Positions 7,936-16,396 are shown, numbered from the stretch's first letter. The stretch: 64,000 nucleotides of DNA from Bradyrhizobium sp. AUGA SZCCT0283 (GCF_018130385.1 NZ_JAFCLU010000012.1:1-64000); one strand, 5' to 3'. A program made the numbers and translations. Notes: generated by a model not told the origin, from the sequence alone.

Positions 7936-9957
7936 ATGAACGATACCATCTCTCTCCGGGAGCAACACGCTCTCGCCCTCGTGTGCCCGCATGCGTTCTC
8001 TCAACGTATGCTCAAGCACTGGACCACGCCCCGTCCTGAAGGGCTCGGTCAGCACGCATCGTCAGCCTTGGTTACCCTATGGCGCATCATGGGAGAGAAC
8101 TTCCAGATTGCAACGGTTGAAGCCGCTACTGGTGTTCAATCGCCATGGCGCATTCTGCAGCCACCGACCGGCACAGGTAAGACCCAAGGGACCTGCGTGT
8201 ATGCGGCGATGCAAGCGGAGTTCAATCGTGAAACCGATGGAACCTTGAGCCCCGTGGGAATGCTCATCGTTACTCGGTTGAAAGAAGACGCTGACACCAT
8301 ACAGAACACCATCAATGCTCTGGCTGGCCGCTCAGTTGCCGTCGTGCATCATTCGGGCAGCTATGCTTCCCCGGAGCAGCTCCACGAGAGCGACGTGGTC
8401 GTAATCACCCATCAAGCCTTCATCAACGCCAAGCGGGGCCTAAAGGGGCTGGACTGGAAATCTTGGGATCGCTTGGTGTCCTGGCGCGGCGGTCAACGCC
8501 TTCTCACAATCATTGACGAAGCTTTAGCCAACGTGGTCGATGAAAGCAGCGCCACAATGGAGAACCTCGCCTTCGTCATCAACCTCATCCCACCAGAGGT
8601 GCGATCAGCCTTGCCGCAGCAAGTAGTGCTTCTTGAGCAGGCGCATAAGGTCCTCCAATCCTACATCGACCCCGATGGCCTAAACTGCGCGATGTCGATG
8701 ATCTGGGAAGACGGCTGTGCACCAGGTGCCCCAGACTTCACGCCGCTAATCTCGGCGATGAATGCTCTCCCTTATGATCGGATCGTATACAGCCGCAGTA
8801 GCACCAAGGATCGAACCCGGCTGGCTGAGCGTGTCGCGGAAACCATCACCGCAGTTCAGTCGTGCCTCGAACAATTCGCCTACTACGCCAAGTCCGGGGA
8901 ATGGCACTCGATCAACTCGGCGGCCTTGGCGGTACCTTTGAACACACCCGGCCCCGTGGTGCTCGATGCGACCGCGCGGGCAAACTTTCTTTGGGACTTG
9001 TTCGAAGAGCGGCATGAGCGCCCTGTGGTTCCTGGTCATGCCCGTGACTACAGCAGCGTTAGGCTTCACGTCGCACGCGGCACCGGGCTTGGAAAGAACG
9101 CCATGATTGAACGGATCAGGGAGCGCCTGCCGCGTATTAAGAAGGCCGTTGAGGAGGCTGTCGGACCTGAGCGCTCGGTATTCGCTTGCGTCCACAAGGA
9201 CGTTGAAGACCTCGTCAAGAAGAGATGGGCTGACAAGGCAAACCTAAAGCAGCTCTCTGTGGGTCATTGGGGTGCTGTAGATGGGCGCAACACGTGGCAA
9301 GACTTCGATACAGCGGTGATCATCGGGCTTCCCTATCGCCCCCAGACATGGGCCACCAACACGTTCTGTGCTCTGCAGGGTGCCCAGGATGACAAGTGGC
9401 TGCAGTCGCCAGAGTGGAAGCACTTCAAGAACGTGCGAAAGGAGATGGAACAACGGCAGATATCGGTGTCGGTGATCCAAGCTATCAACCGTATCTGTTG
9501 TCGGCGTGTCATCGATGCTGAGGGCCGCTGCCCGCCTGCGGACATCTTCATTGTGCTGCCACAGGATGCCATGGGGGACGCAGTGCTCGATGACATCAAA
9601 GCGGATATGCCGGGTATCCGCGTGGAGCCGTGGGATTTTGCTCTCGACCCCGCGAAGGAGAAGAAACCCCGTATCGGCAGCTCTCATGTGCGATTGATCG
9701 ACTACGTAGCGAAGCTGTCGCCCGGAACGGTGTCCCTCTCAACGATCCAGCACGACCTGCAGCTTAGCAGCGTCAAGAAGCTGCGCGAGACCTTGAACGA
9801 CGACGATCATCCAACGACACAAGCGCTAAGAAGCATGGGCGTGAGCTACATTCCGGGCGTCGGGCGCGGATCGAAAAGCTATCTCATGAAAGCCGCGCAA
9901 CAAGACACAGGCCGCACACAGGTTTCCCTCGGGAGCCCGCGTGCGGCCTCTCTTTAG
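7936..9957 (+). CDS. SF2-type helicase of an integrative element
   Basis: A 673-aa protein (732 aa if the in-frame GTG at 7759 is used). Helicase motifs appear in order: Walker A PPTGTGKT (76-83), Walker B/motif II TIIDEAL (191-197), motif III LDATA (343-347), motif V-like FDTAVIIGLPYRP (457-469) and motif VI QAINRICCRR (515-524). The last ~90 residues (about 583-673) read like a winged-helix module. The ATG at 7936 is chosen because AAGGA precedes it and the extra N-terminal residues lie inside a DNA repeat. It probably drives replication or processing of the surrounding mobile element; position 4 kb from an integrase supports this. I cannot place it in a named helicase family. A hairpin with a T-rich tail overlaps its last codons. 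Confidence 0.75.
   Translation: MNDTISLREQHALALVCPHAFSQRMLKHWTTPRPEGLGQHASSALVTLWRIMGENFQIATVEAATGVQSPWRILQPPTGTGKTQGTCVYAAMQAEFNRETDGTLSPVGMLIVTRLKEDADTIQNTINALAGRSVAVVHHSGSYASPEQLHESDVVVITHQAFINAKRGLKGLDWKSWDRLVSWRGGQRLLTIIDEALANVVDESSATMENLAFVINLIPPEVRSALPQQVVLLEQAHKVLQSYIDPDGLNCAMSMIWEDGCAPGAPDFTPLISAMNALPYDRIVYSRSSTKDRTRLAERVAETITAVQSCLEQFAYYAKSGEWHSINSAALAVPLNTPGPVVLDATARANFLWDLFEERHERPVVPGHARDYSSVRLHVARGTGLGKNAMIERIRERLPRIKKAVEEAVGPERSVFACVHKDVEDLVKKRWADKANLKQLSVGHWGAVDGRNTWQDFDTAVIIGLPYRPQTWATNTFCALQGAQDDKWLQSPEWKHFKNVRKEMEQRQISVSVIQAINRICCRRVIDAEGRCPPADIFIVLPQDAMGDAVLDDIKADMPGIRVEPWDFALDPAKEKKPRIGSSHVRLIDYVAKLSPGTVSLSTIQHDLQLSSVKKLRETLNDDDHPTTQALRSMGVSYIPGVGRGSKSYLMKAAQQDTGRTQVSLGSPRAASL
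9910..9955 (+). terminator. Hairpin overlapping the 3' end of the helicase gene
   Basis: GGCCGCAC (9910-9917) pairs with GTGCGGCC (9941-9948); the loop contains a further TCCC/GGGA stem, and TCTCTTT follows. It looks like an intrinsic terminator built into the final codons. Confidence 0.55.
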
Positions 9958-10140
9958 GCTATGGCATTCACAAATCGATCATGTCCGCTCAGCGCCCAAG
10001 AGCGGCGCAAAGGCAGACGTACCGATATCGACGTGATGGGCCACAAGCTGCCATTGGCGGGCTATTCGATCACCTCGTCGTGTCGATTGTTCTGGTCGCG
10101 GTCGCGGCGTGGCTTGGAACCGAAAGATTGTTCCCTAGGT

Positions 10141-11535
10141 TCAGATATCTTCGTCGTGCGGGAAGCGGTCTGACCATTCACGTAAAAAGTTCTTGAAAGT
10201 GTCATAAGAACCCAACGGCATGGTCGAATAGAACATGTCGACGTGAAGTGTGAGCGGGGTCCACTCTGCCGGGGGTAGGGGTCCTATCGGGTTCAAAGGG
10301 TCCGAGAGCGATTGGCAGCCGACAGACCGAAGCACGACGCTTGCAAATGGTTCAAATGTTATGGTCGGATCGTTCAACGCATCAAGATAACGGGTTCTGC
10401 TCTCTCTGGCCCTTCTCTCAAAGTCCACGCCTGTTGTGTCCTGCACTATTCCGAGGGCAAGCCGTCCTGCGGTGGCGGTCGTGACGTGACCGATCCGCTC
10501 AAACATTTCGGGGTCCCGTTTCGCGTCGGCCTTCCAAAGCTGTCCCATCAAGAACGCCATCCATACGATGGTCTCTGCCGTGATGACATCGAGGTTCGTG
10601 TTGCGAAGGAACCGACGCGAGCTCCTCCACATAGCACCCTCCTCCCATTGCAACGTCTCTGCGACGAAGTGCCCCGCTGCTGCCATGAGGATCAGAGATA
10701 GGACCGTGGCGCGATTGTCCGTTCCCGCTAAACGCTTCTTGGTCATCTTATCGGCAACCTGGAAGAGGTTCGCGGGGTCAGCCAACTTCACGCAACTCTC
10801 AGTTAGCGGCGGCAGGCTCGCACTCAGGTCGGACTGCGGACCGCCGGATCGACCTTCGGGTGCGCTTGGTCTCCTGTCATCGGTGGGCGCGGGTGTGTCA
10901 CTGGTGAATTTCAGTTGCGATAGTGCTTCGAGGTGCTTGCGCGGTCGCACTAGATCATTTCGCGCATCAAACGCCTTGAGCCGGGAATCCCCGATAGGAA
11001 TACCGACCATCCGCTTCGTGCACTCCAGCGATGCGGCGTAAGCCCCTTTTGGGAAACCATCAACGTATATGGTCGTACCTCGAATGAGGTCGCGCCGTGC
11101 CTTGTCGGTCATCATGCGATAGCCGGAAGGCACCCGTTTCGATTTGCGAGCGAAGTACAGAGACAAATACAGCACGTCCCAATGGCGACCGTTTTCCGAC
11201 ACGACTTCGAACACGTCCACTTTGTCGAACGCCCCCAACCTATGGAAGGCAATCGCACTGCCGTCTGCCATCTCCAGCCGGGACAGGTAGACAAGTTCAC
11301 CTACTGGCCCATTCACGGGCACTGGGTTTGTCAGCGTCCGTCCAAAATCACCGAAGGCGTCAGGTGCGTAGTCGCATGAGGGACTGCCTGCGAGAACTTG
11401 TCGGAGGTCTTCGGGGAGTGCGCTGTTTTGGGCGGCCTCATCATCGAGAAACCGAGCAACCTTATCAAAAATGCGCTGGATCTCGGGTGGGAACGAGGCA
11501 CCCGGGGCTTTTCGTCCGAACGGCCACAAGGCCAT
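10141..11535 (-). CDS. Hypothetical protein between helicase and integrase
   Basis: A 464-aa protein of unknown function, convergent with the helicase gene. The N-terminus (MALWPFGRK) is followed by a well-structured alpha/beta-looking region to about residue 200, a proline/serine-rich linker (about 212-240), and a helical C-terminal half with two moderately hydrophobic helices (ATVLSLILMAAAGHFV and ETIVWMAFLMGQLW) that are too polar in context to be called membrane segments confidently. There is no signal peptide and I recognise no catalytic motif. Codon use looks coding throughout. Its place inside the integrase-helicase element suggests an element-specific function such as a defence or maintenance cargo, but this is inference. 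Confidence 0.65.
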   Translation of the reverse strand: MALWPFGRKAPGASFPPEIQRIFDKVARFLDDEAAQNSALPEDLRQVLAGSPSCDYAPDAFGDFGRTLTNPVPVNGPVGELVYLSRLEMADGSAIAFHRLGAFDKVDVFEVVSENGRHWDVLYLSLYFARKSKRVPSGYRMMTDKARRDLIRGTTIYVDGFPKGAYAASLECTKRMVGIPIGDSRLKAFDARNDLVRPRKHLEALSQLKFTSDTPAPTDDRRPSAPEGRSGGPQSDLSASLPPLTESCVKLADPANLFQVADKMTKKRLAGTDNRATVLSLILMAAAGHFVAETLQWEEGAMWRSSRRFLRNTNLDVITAETIVWMAFLMGQLWKADAKRDPEMFERIGHVTTATAGRLALGIVQDTTGVDFERRARESRTRYLDALNDPTITFEPFASVVLRSVGCQSLSDPLNPIGPLPPAEWTPLTLHVDMFYSTMPLGSYDTFKNFLREWSDRFPHDEDI

Positions 11536-11827
11536 GTCTCTGTCCTTGGCAAGGCGGCATGTCGCTGTGTGACCTCCGCTACCCTACCAATATGGTACCA
11601 CAGTTTGGAGGTCTGCGGCATTCGCGACCTAACTTTTCGCAGCCCCACTGCGCCACGAGTGAGCGATGGCTGTGCCGCGACAGGGCACCTGCCGCAGGCG
11701 CGCCGTACCGTGCTCGCCGATATCTACTAATGGACCAGACGCTGAACTACCTCGTTGAACGAACCGGTCTGCTTCTCGAGCATCAGCCGACAAACTCTAG
11801 TTTTCCTCGCAGACTGGCCCGCCCGGA
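11536..11827. other. Intergenic, nothing recognised
   Basis: About 290 bp between the 464-aa gene and the 3' end of the integrase gene. No repeats, RNA genes or credible reading frames were found. Confidence 0.4.
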
Positions 11828-13669
11828 TCATCGGTTTGCCTTGGTCCCGCGTGTGCGCTTCGCAGGCCCCGATGTTCGGATACGCGACAGGTCCAGACCT
11901 GGATAGTTGATCTTGTCAATTGCAGACTTGAGGGCCTTCACGCCCCAGCGCTCCAGCATGGCCTTCGCCCCATACCTTCGGCTGACAGACTTGCCGCTGC
12001 TTCGTCCTGCCAAAGCATCCCGTAATTCTTCGTCGGGTGTCGCTTGGCGGAGAGCGTCCTGAAAGCCGTGCCGGAAGCTATGGAAGACCTTGTTGGTATC
12101 CTTGACGCCTACATGGTCGCGCAAGTGGCGCCCCCACCATTTTGCCCAAGCTCTCAGCGCTCCCTTCTGATCAGGCGCGACGGTGGGGAACAACCAAGCC
12201 TGCTCACCATCCTTACGGCGCTCTGCCACATAGTTGAGGAAGCCAATCTTGACGAGCTGGGGATGCACTGGCACCACGCGCTCAGACGACTTGGTCTTCA
12301 ATCTGCGTCCCGCTTTGGTGTCGCGGGTGAACCACATAAGCGGAACGCGCGTCTCGCTATCCTCCCGAATGTCAGACACCCTGAGGCCCGCGTATTCCGC
12401 CTGACGCGCTCCAGCGAACAGGGCGAGCAACGGGAGCCATATCCCTGCATCCCCCTTGGCGCCCACCGGCAGCTTGTGTTCAGTGAACAACGGAGCGTTG
12501 AAGATGGTCTGCAGATCGCGAGCGTCGAATGGTTCGCGTTGGGACTGCTCCTCGTCGAGCCGCATTTCCTCGAAGGGGTCGCTCCAAAAAGCGTCCTCAG
12601 GTACAAGCCCGTTATGGCGTCCCCATCCGGCGACAGCCTGCGCCGCGCCCAACTGCTTGTTGACCGTGCCCGGTGAGACTTTCTGGACGGTCGGGTGCAC
12701 GCGACCGTAGTCGCTCAGTTCCGGCAGGGATGCCTTCAAGAGGGTTCCCTTGCGAGACTTCGGCACCAGTTGCAGAGCTTCTCGAAACGTGCGCGCGTGC
12801 GAGCGCTTGATTTCCAAGATGGGAAGATTGCCGTGCAGTTGGATAAACATGTCGATTGCTCGGCCGTACTCATGCACAGTGCCCTCTGGCCTCTCACGTT
12901 CCTTCTTCCAACCCTCGAAGGCTTCCTTGAGTGTTCCTGAGGCGGCTGCGGTCGAAGGCGTTACGAGCTGCGGTGTCGGCACAGGCTCTCCCGCATTGCG
13001 CTGCTCGATTGCCTGCAGCGCACGCACATAGGCTCTCAGCACCTCAATACCCAACCTCGGATACGCGCCGCTCTGCCGATCAAGCCTGATGTCAAACGCG
13101 CTCAGTGCCTCTTCGATGTGATCCTCAACCGCTGAGATGTCGCCAAGCGCGAGGCACTCACGCATGTCGGTGAGTTCTTCACCGAGTTGCTGACGCTGAT
13201 CAGCGAGTTGGGCAGGTGAAAGCCCGTGCTCTGGCAAGGTCTCATAGGGAAAAGCCCAAGGCCCGCTCAGTGGCCCTTCGAGGCGCTCGTGCTCAGCCTC
13301 AATCCGTCTGAGTTCATCGCGTCCGTAACGCGTGCGCTCGTCCCATGCGAGGGCCTTGGCGTAGACGTATTCCGCCATACGCTTGATCTCGGCATCGTTG
13401 AGAGAAGTCCGCAGAGGCTTTGGCTGCGTGGGGCGCTTCAGGAGCGCTTCAGCGGCGCTAAGCGTCCGGTCAAATTCCATCAGCACCGGCTTGGCGCGCG
13501 TGTTGGCGTCCTTGAGCACCTTGGTGCCCAGCGACCTTTTGAGAAAAACTTGGCGCGGCTTATCGGACTTCAGCACGCGCGCGACGGCCTCTTGAAGGCG
13601 GTCAGGCACCCTTCGCTGGGCGTAGTAGGTGCCGTGTCTGTCCTTGATCAAACCCATCATCGCACGCAT
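11828..13669 (-). CDS. Tyrosine-type site-specific integrase (613 aa)
   Basis: A phage/island integrase that catalyses strand exchange between attachment sites. The N-terminus (GLIKDRHGTYYAQRRVPDRL) resembles the DUF6538 arm-binding module; a SAM-like core-binding domain lies at about 255-350; the catalytic domain runs from about 385 to 595. Catalytic residues visible are Arg I in FAGARQAEY (R422), the HSFRHGF box (H530, R533) and the nucleophile in SRRYG (Y566). The second His/Trp position in the usual LxGH box is Arg (ALAGRSSG, R556), which is unusual. AGAAGG lies 11 nt before the first ATG. The gene begins 90 bp from the CCA end of an orphan tRNA-Glu 3' half, the likely attachment site. 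Confidence 0.92.
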   Translation of the reverse strand: MRAMMGLIKDRHGTYYAQRRVPDRLQEAVARVLKSDKPRQVFLKRSLGTKVLKDANTRAKPVLMEFDRTLSAAEALLKRPTQPKPLRTSLNDAEIKRMAEYVYAKALAWDERTRYGRDELRRIEAEHERLEGPLSGPWAFPYETLPEHGLSPAQLADQRQQLGEELTDMRECLALGDISAVEDHIEEALSAFDIRLDRQSGAYPRLGIEVLRAYVRALQAIEQRNAGEPVPTPQLVTPSTAAASGTLKEAFEGWKKERERPEGTVHEYGRAIDMFIQLHGNLPILEIKRSHARTFREALQLVPKSRKGTLLKASLPELSDYGRVHPTVQKVSPGTVNKQLGAAQAVAGWGRHNGLVPEDAFWSDPFEEMRLDEEQSQREPFDARDLQTIFNAPLFTEHKLPVGAKGDAGIWLPLLALFAGARQAEYAGLRVSDIREDSETRVPLMWFTRDTKAGRRLKTKSSERVVPVHPQLVKIGFLNYVAERRKDGEQAWLFPTVAPDQKGALRAWAKWWGRHLRDHVGVKDTNKVFHSFRHGFQDALRQATPDEELRDALAGRSSGKSVSRRYGAKAMLERWGVKALKSAIDKINYPGLDLSRIRTSGPAKRTRGTKANR

Positions 13670-13758
13670 CGAAAGCTATGACCTTCTGCTACCACCATAC
13701 AGCAGACAAAGCCATGATTTGCGGGATGTTTTTGATCTATCAGCGCTTCTTGAGCCGC

Positions 13759-13807
13759 TGGCGCTCCCTAGGGGAATCGAACCCCTGTTTCAGCCTTGAG
13801 AGGGCTA
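13759..13807 (-). tRNA. tRNA-Glu(CTC) 3' half only (probable att site)
   Basis: On the minus strand the sequence gives an anticodon arm TAGCC-CTCTCAA-GGCTG (anticodon CTC), variable bases AAAC, a complete T arm AGGGG-TTCGATT-CCCCT, the 3' acceptor strand AGGGAGC, discriminator G and CCA. The 5' acceptor strand (GCTCCCT) and D arm that should precede it are absent; unrelated sequence follows to the right. It cannot make a tRNA. A 3' tRNA fragment beside an integrase is the usual footprint of tRNA-targeted integration. Confidence 0.8.
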
Positions 13808-13940
13808 AGGCCATTCAGTTCGATGAGCATCCAAGGATTAGGTTGTTGCTTCGAAATGAGATGCGCTGACTTAGAGCCGTCGCCCAAGTGAGCCATCGCC
13901 CTTAGCAGACAGCGCGATTGGGTTTGCGTTTTCGGCGAAT

Positions 13941-13968
13941 TGATATATGATATTGATATCATATATCA
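13941..13968. promoter_or_regulatory. 28-bp palindrome, probable toxin-antitoxin operator
   Basis: Two perfect 13-bp arms, TGATATATGATAT and ATATCATATATCA, flank a 2-bp centre. It ends 12 bp before the antitoxin start codon and overlaps the expected promoter. Ribbon-helix-helix antitoxins typically bind such sites to autorepress their operon. Confidence 0.75.
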
Positions 13969-13980
13969 GGAGTCCTAACC

Positions 13981-14196
13981 ATGCGAACGCTGGTTGATCT
14001 CGGCGATGGCCAAATCCAAGCGCTGGACGAACTGTCGAAGAAGGACAAGCGGTCGCGCGCGGCTCTCATTCGTCAGGCGATCGACGACTATCTCGCGAAG
14101 CGGCACAGCAAGCAAGAAGATGATGCCTTTGGCCTCTGGGGCAAGCGCAAGGTGGACGGCTTGGCCTATCAGGAGAAAGTGCGTCGCGAATGGTGA
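13981..14196 (+). CDS. Ribbon-helix-helix antitoxin (VapB/CopG-like)
   Basis: A 71-aa protein with a beta-strand RTLVDL followed by two helices (residues ~10-45, containing KRSRAALIRQAIDDYLAKR), the ribbon-helix-helix DNA-binding fold; the C-terminal ~25 residues would wrap the toxin. AGGAG lies 8 nt before the ATG. The stop overlaps the PIN toxin start (ATGGTGA), the typical arrangement of a translationally coupled toxin-antitoxin operon. It is expected to neutralise the downstream toxin and repress the operon through the adjacent palindrome. Confidence 0.88.
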   Translation: MRTLVDLGDGQIQALDELSKKDKRSRAALIRQAIDDYLAKRHSKQEDDAFGLWGKRKVDGLAYQEKVRREW

Positions 14197-14555
14197 AGGC
14201 ACTGTTCGACACCAATATTCTGGTCGACTACCTCAATGCTGTTCCCGAAGCCCGCACAGAACTTCAGCGCTATACGAAAAAAGCAATCAGTATCATTACA
14301 TGGATGGAGGTCATGGTTGGCGCCGATCATGATCTTGAAGGCGCGACGCGCAGCTTCCTTAGCGGCTTCGATGTCGTCGCAGTCGATGAGCTGGTCGCGG
14401 AACGCGCCGTTCGTCTTCGTCGAAGCCATCGGATCAAGTTACCAGATGCGGTGATCTGGGCGACAGCACAGGTGCATGCCATGTTGCTCGTCACGCGCAA
14501 CATCAAGGATTTCCCGGCTGGCGATCCCGGTGTCCGCGCACCATACAAGCTATGA
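14190..14555 (+). CDS. PIN-domain toxin (VapC family)
   Basis: A 121-aa PIN-domain ribonuclease. The acidic metal-binding set is visible: D in LFDTNILVDYL (residue 7), E in ITWMEVMVG (about 40), D in KLPDAVIWATA (about 90) and a later D in NIKDFP (about 107). VapC toxins cleave RNA, often initiator tRNA or 23S rRNA, and are held inactive by the cognate antitoxin encoded just upstream with a 7-nt overlap. Length is close to the family norm of about 130 aa, so it looks intact. The target cannot be predicted from sequence. Confidence 0.9.
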   Translation: MVKALFDTNILVDYLNAVPEARTELQRYTKKAISIITWMEVMVGADHDLEGATRSFLSGFDVVAVDELVAERAVRLRRSHRIKLPDAVIWATAQVHAMLLVTRNIKDFPAGDPGVRAPYKL

Positions 14556-14796
14556 AGATAGCGATCGAGATATCCAATGTTGAGAGTGTCTGCGAAACAC
14601 GCAAGTAATTCTACTTCGCCACGCTTTGCTGACTCAGGTTTCTCTGCGCGCGGGTTCGCAAGAATACGCTGGCGTGCGACGCGGGTTACTCAATCTGGAC
14701 CGAGAGCGTCGTTTTCTTTGGTCGCGAGGACGGGCAACATCGCTGGGATGCGCAACTGGCTGCGCAACGTCGACGAAATCCAGCGAGTCTGCGACC

Positions 14797-15177
14797 ATGG
14801 ACGCACCAACAAACCGTCGAAGCGAAATTGCTCCCAACGACCCAATTCGACTGTCCACCGCAGCTTCGCTGGCATTTCCCGATGGATCGATGACGAGTTC
14901 TGGGCTTCGCAAGGAAGCTTTGCGCGGTCGCCTCATCATCGAGCGCATCGCCGGTAAGGATTTTACGACGCTGGCACATATCGAGCGCATGAGGGAGCTA
15001 TGCCGCGTATCAGCAAAGGCCCGAGACTCTACAAACGCAAGGCCAAGAGAAGAAACGGGCGTCTCATCGCCAACGCCGTCTGGACCATCCGCGATGGAGA
15101 CCGCGAGGTTGCCACAGGAGTCTTTGCGAGCGAGGCTGAGCGAAAGCCGCCGAAGGCCGCCGAAGACGCCCTCGTAA
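14797..15177 (+). CDS. Excisionase-like small protein overlapping the integrase
   Basis: A 126-aa frame with a conserved centre, RLSTAASLAFPDGSMTSSGL followed by a short basic helix and IERIAGKDFTTLAHIERMREL, then a Ser/Thr/Pro-rich low-complexity tail. I recognise this as the small HTH-like protein that regularly sits directly upstream of integrases of the MPRxxKGPRL type in rhizobial islands; a role as recombination directionality factor is inferred from position. The last 178 nt are read in a second frame as the N-terminus of the integrase. The ATG at 14797 is the nearest start upstream of the conserved part; no strong ribosome site is visible. The 240 bp between it and the toxin gene show nothing recognisable. 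Confidence 0.65.
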   Translation: MDAPTNRRSEIAPNDPIRLSTAASLAFPDGSMTSSGLRKEALRGRLIIERIAGKDFTTLAHIERMRELCRVSAKARDSTNARPREETGVSSPTPSGPSAMETARLPQESLRARLSESRRRPPKTPS

Positions 15178-16242
15178 GGTATATCACTTCGAAGTACCGT
15201 CCCCCGCGTCGCGTTCGCGACATTGAAGACATCGATGTCGCCGATGTGCTTGCGATCTATCACGCCCATCGCGAGGCGATTTACATAGAACGAGGCTCCC
15301 CGCAGTCTGAAGTAACCGAGTTCGCCGACCGGATCGGTCGTCTGAACGATTTCTTCGGCGGCAAGATGCTGGCTGAGGTGAATGCGCAGACTTGCGGGCA
15401 GTATGTGAAAGCCCGCGGGCGGCCCGGAGGGGCCCGTCGCGATCTGGAAGATCTGCGTGCAGCAATCAATCACCATGCGCGTGAAGGTCTGCACCGCGGG
15501 TTGGTTCGCGTCGCGCTTCCTGCAAAAGGACCAGGTCGTGATCGATGGCTGAGTCGCAGCGAAGCGGCAGCATTGTTATGGGCGTGCTGGCGGTACCGCG
15601 AAGTCCAGACACGGCATCGCGGACCTCTCAAGAATCAAAAGATTGAAACCGGCAAGCGCCCGCTTCGCCATATCGCGCGCTTTATTCTGATCGGCCTCTA
15701 TACCGGCACCCGGGCCGGCGCTATCGCGTCAGCGTCGCCCTACCGTGAAACGGGCCGATCGTATGTCGATCTTGAAAACGGCATCTTTTATCGACTCGCC
15801 CAGGGACGGCGTCCGACCAAAAAGCGGCAACCGCCAGCGCCAATTGCTGACCGATTGCTCGCCCATATGCGCCGCTGGGTCAGGACGGGCGCCATCGACT
15901 CGCACTTTGTCGAGTTCAACGGCGCGGCGGTCAAATCCGTCAAGTCGGGGTTCCGAAGCGCCGTTGGACTCGCCAAGCTATCCACGGAAGCTGGCAAGGT
16001 AACTCCGCTTGAGGCACACGGCCGCGACCTGGCTGATGCAGCGTGGCGCGGATCCGTGGAAAGCGGCGGGTTTTCTCGGGATGTCGGTCGAGGTGTTGCT
16101 TGATACCTATGGCCACCATCACCCGGAGTTCTTGCGCGAGGCGGCCGCCGCCATCACGACGAAACCAAGCAAGAACATCGTATCTGGGGTTGATCGCGGG
16201 GTTGACTTGGCCGCCCATCGTGAAAGAAGACGAAAAGCGTAA
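15000..16242 (+). pseudogene. Tyrosine integrase at tRNA-Pro, frameshifted
   Basis: The N-terminal 336 residues are a tyrosine recombinase: start MPRISKGPRL, core-binding region, and catalytic Arg I in LYTGTRAGAI (R238). After KVTP (codon 16005-16007) the frame should read HTLRHTAATWL; instead the rest of the catalytic domain, LRHTAATWLMQRGADPWKA through LLDTYGHHHP with the nucleophilic Tyr, continues in another frame from 16009 to 16242. The reading is consistent with loss of 5 nt, which also removes the first His of the HxxR box. The literal frame ends at 16103. The enzyme should be inactive, and because the downstream part is otherwise undamaged the mutation looks recent. The gene ends 8 nt from the tRNA-Pro 3' end, its expected attachment site. 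Confidence 0.85.
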
Positions 16243-16250
16243 GAAAATCA

Positions 16251-16327
16251 TGGTCGGAGTGGCAGGATTCGAACCTGCGACCCCTGCGTCCCGAACGCAG
16301 TGCTCTACCGGGCTGAGCCACACTCCG
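16251..16327 (-). tRNA. tRNA-Pro(CGG)
   Basis: A complete 77-nt cloverleaf on the minus strand: acceptor CGGAGTG/CACTCCG, anticodon arm CTGCG-TTCGGGA-CGCAG (anticodon CGG), T arm with GGTTCGAATCC, discriminator A and encoded CCA. It lies at the boundary between mobile-element remnants and conserved chromosome, and the integrase remnant reads toward its 3' end, so it is the probable integration target of the island. Confidence 0.97.
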
Positions 16328-16396
16328 ACTTGGAACGCGGCTTATAGCCTTGGGTCTCGGCGACCGCAAGCAGCCGATTTAAGGAAATTAATCACA

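Noticed and set aside
9961..10196. 70-71 codon plus-strand frames after the helicase
   Set aside because: Two frames cover the same DNA, neither with a good start, and both run into the end of the convergent 464-aa gene.
14634..15494. 286-codon minus-strand frame opposite the integrase
   Set aside because: It is antisense to the excisionase-like gene and integrase, both of which have recognisable motifs; typical high-GC shadow.
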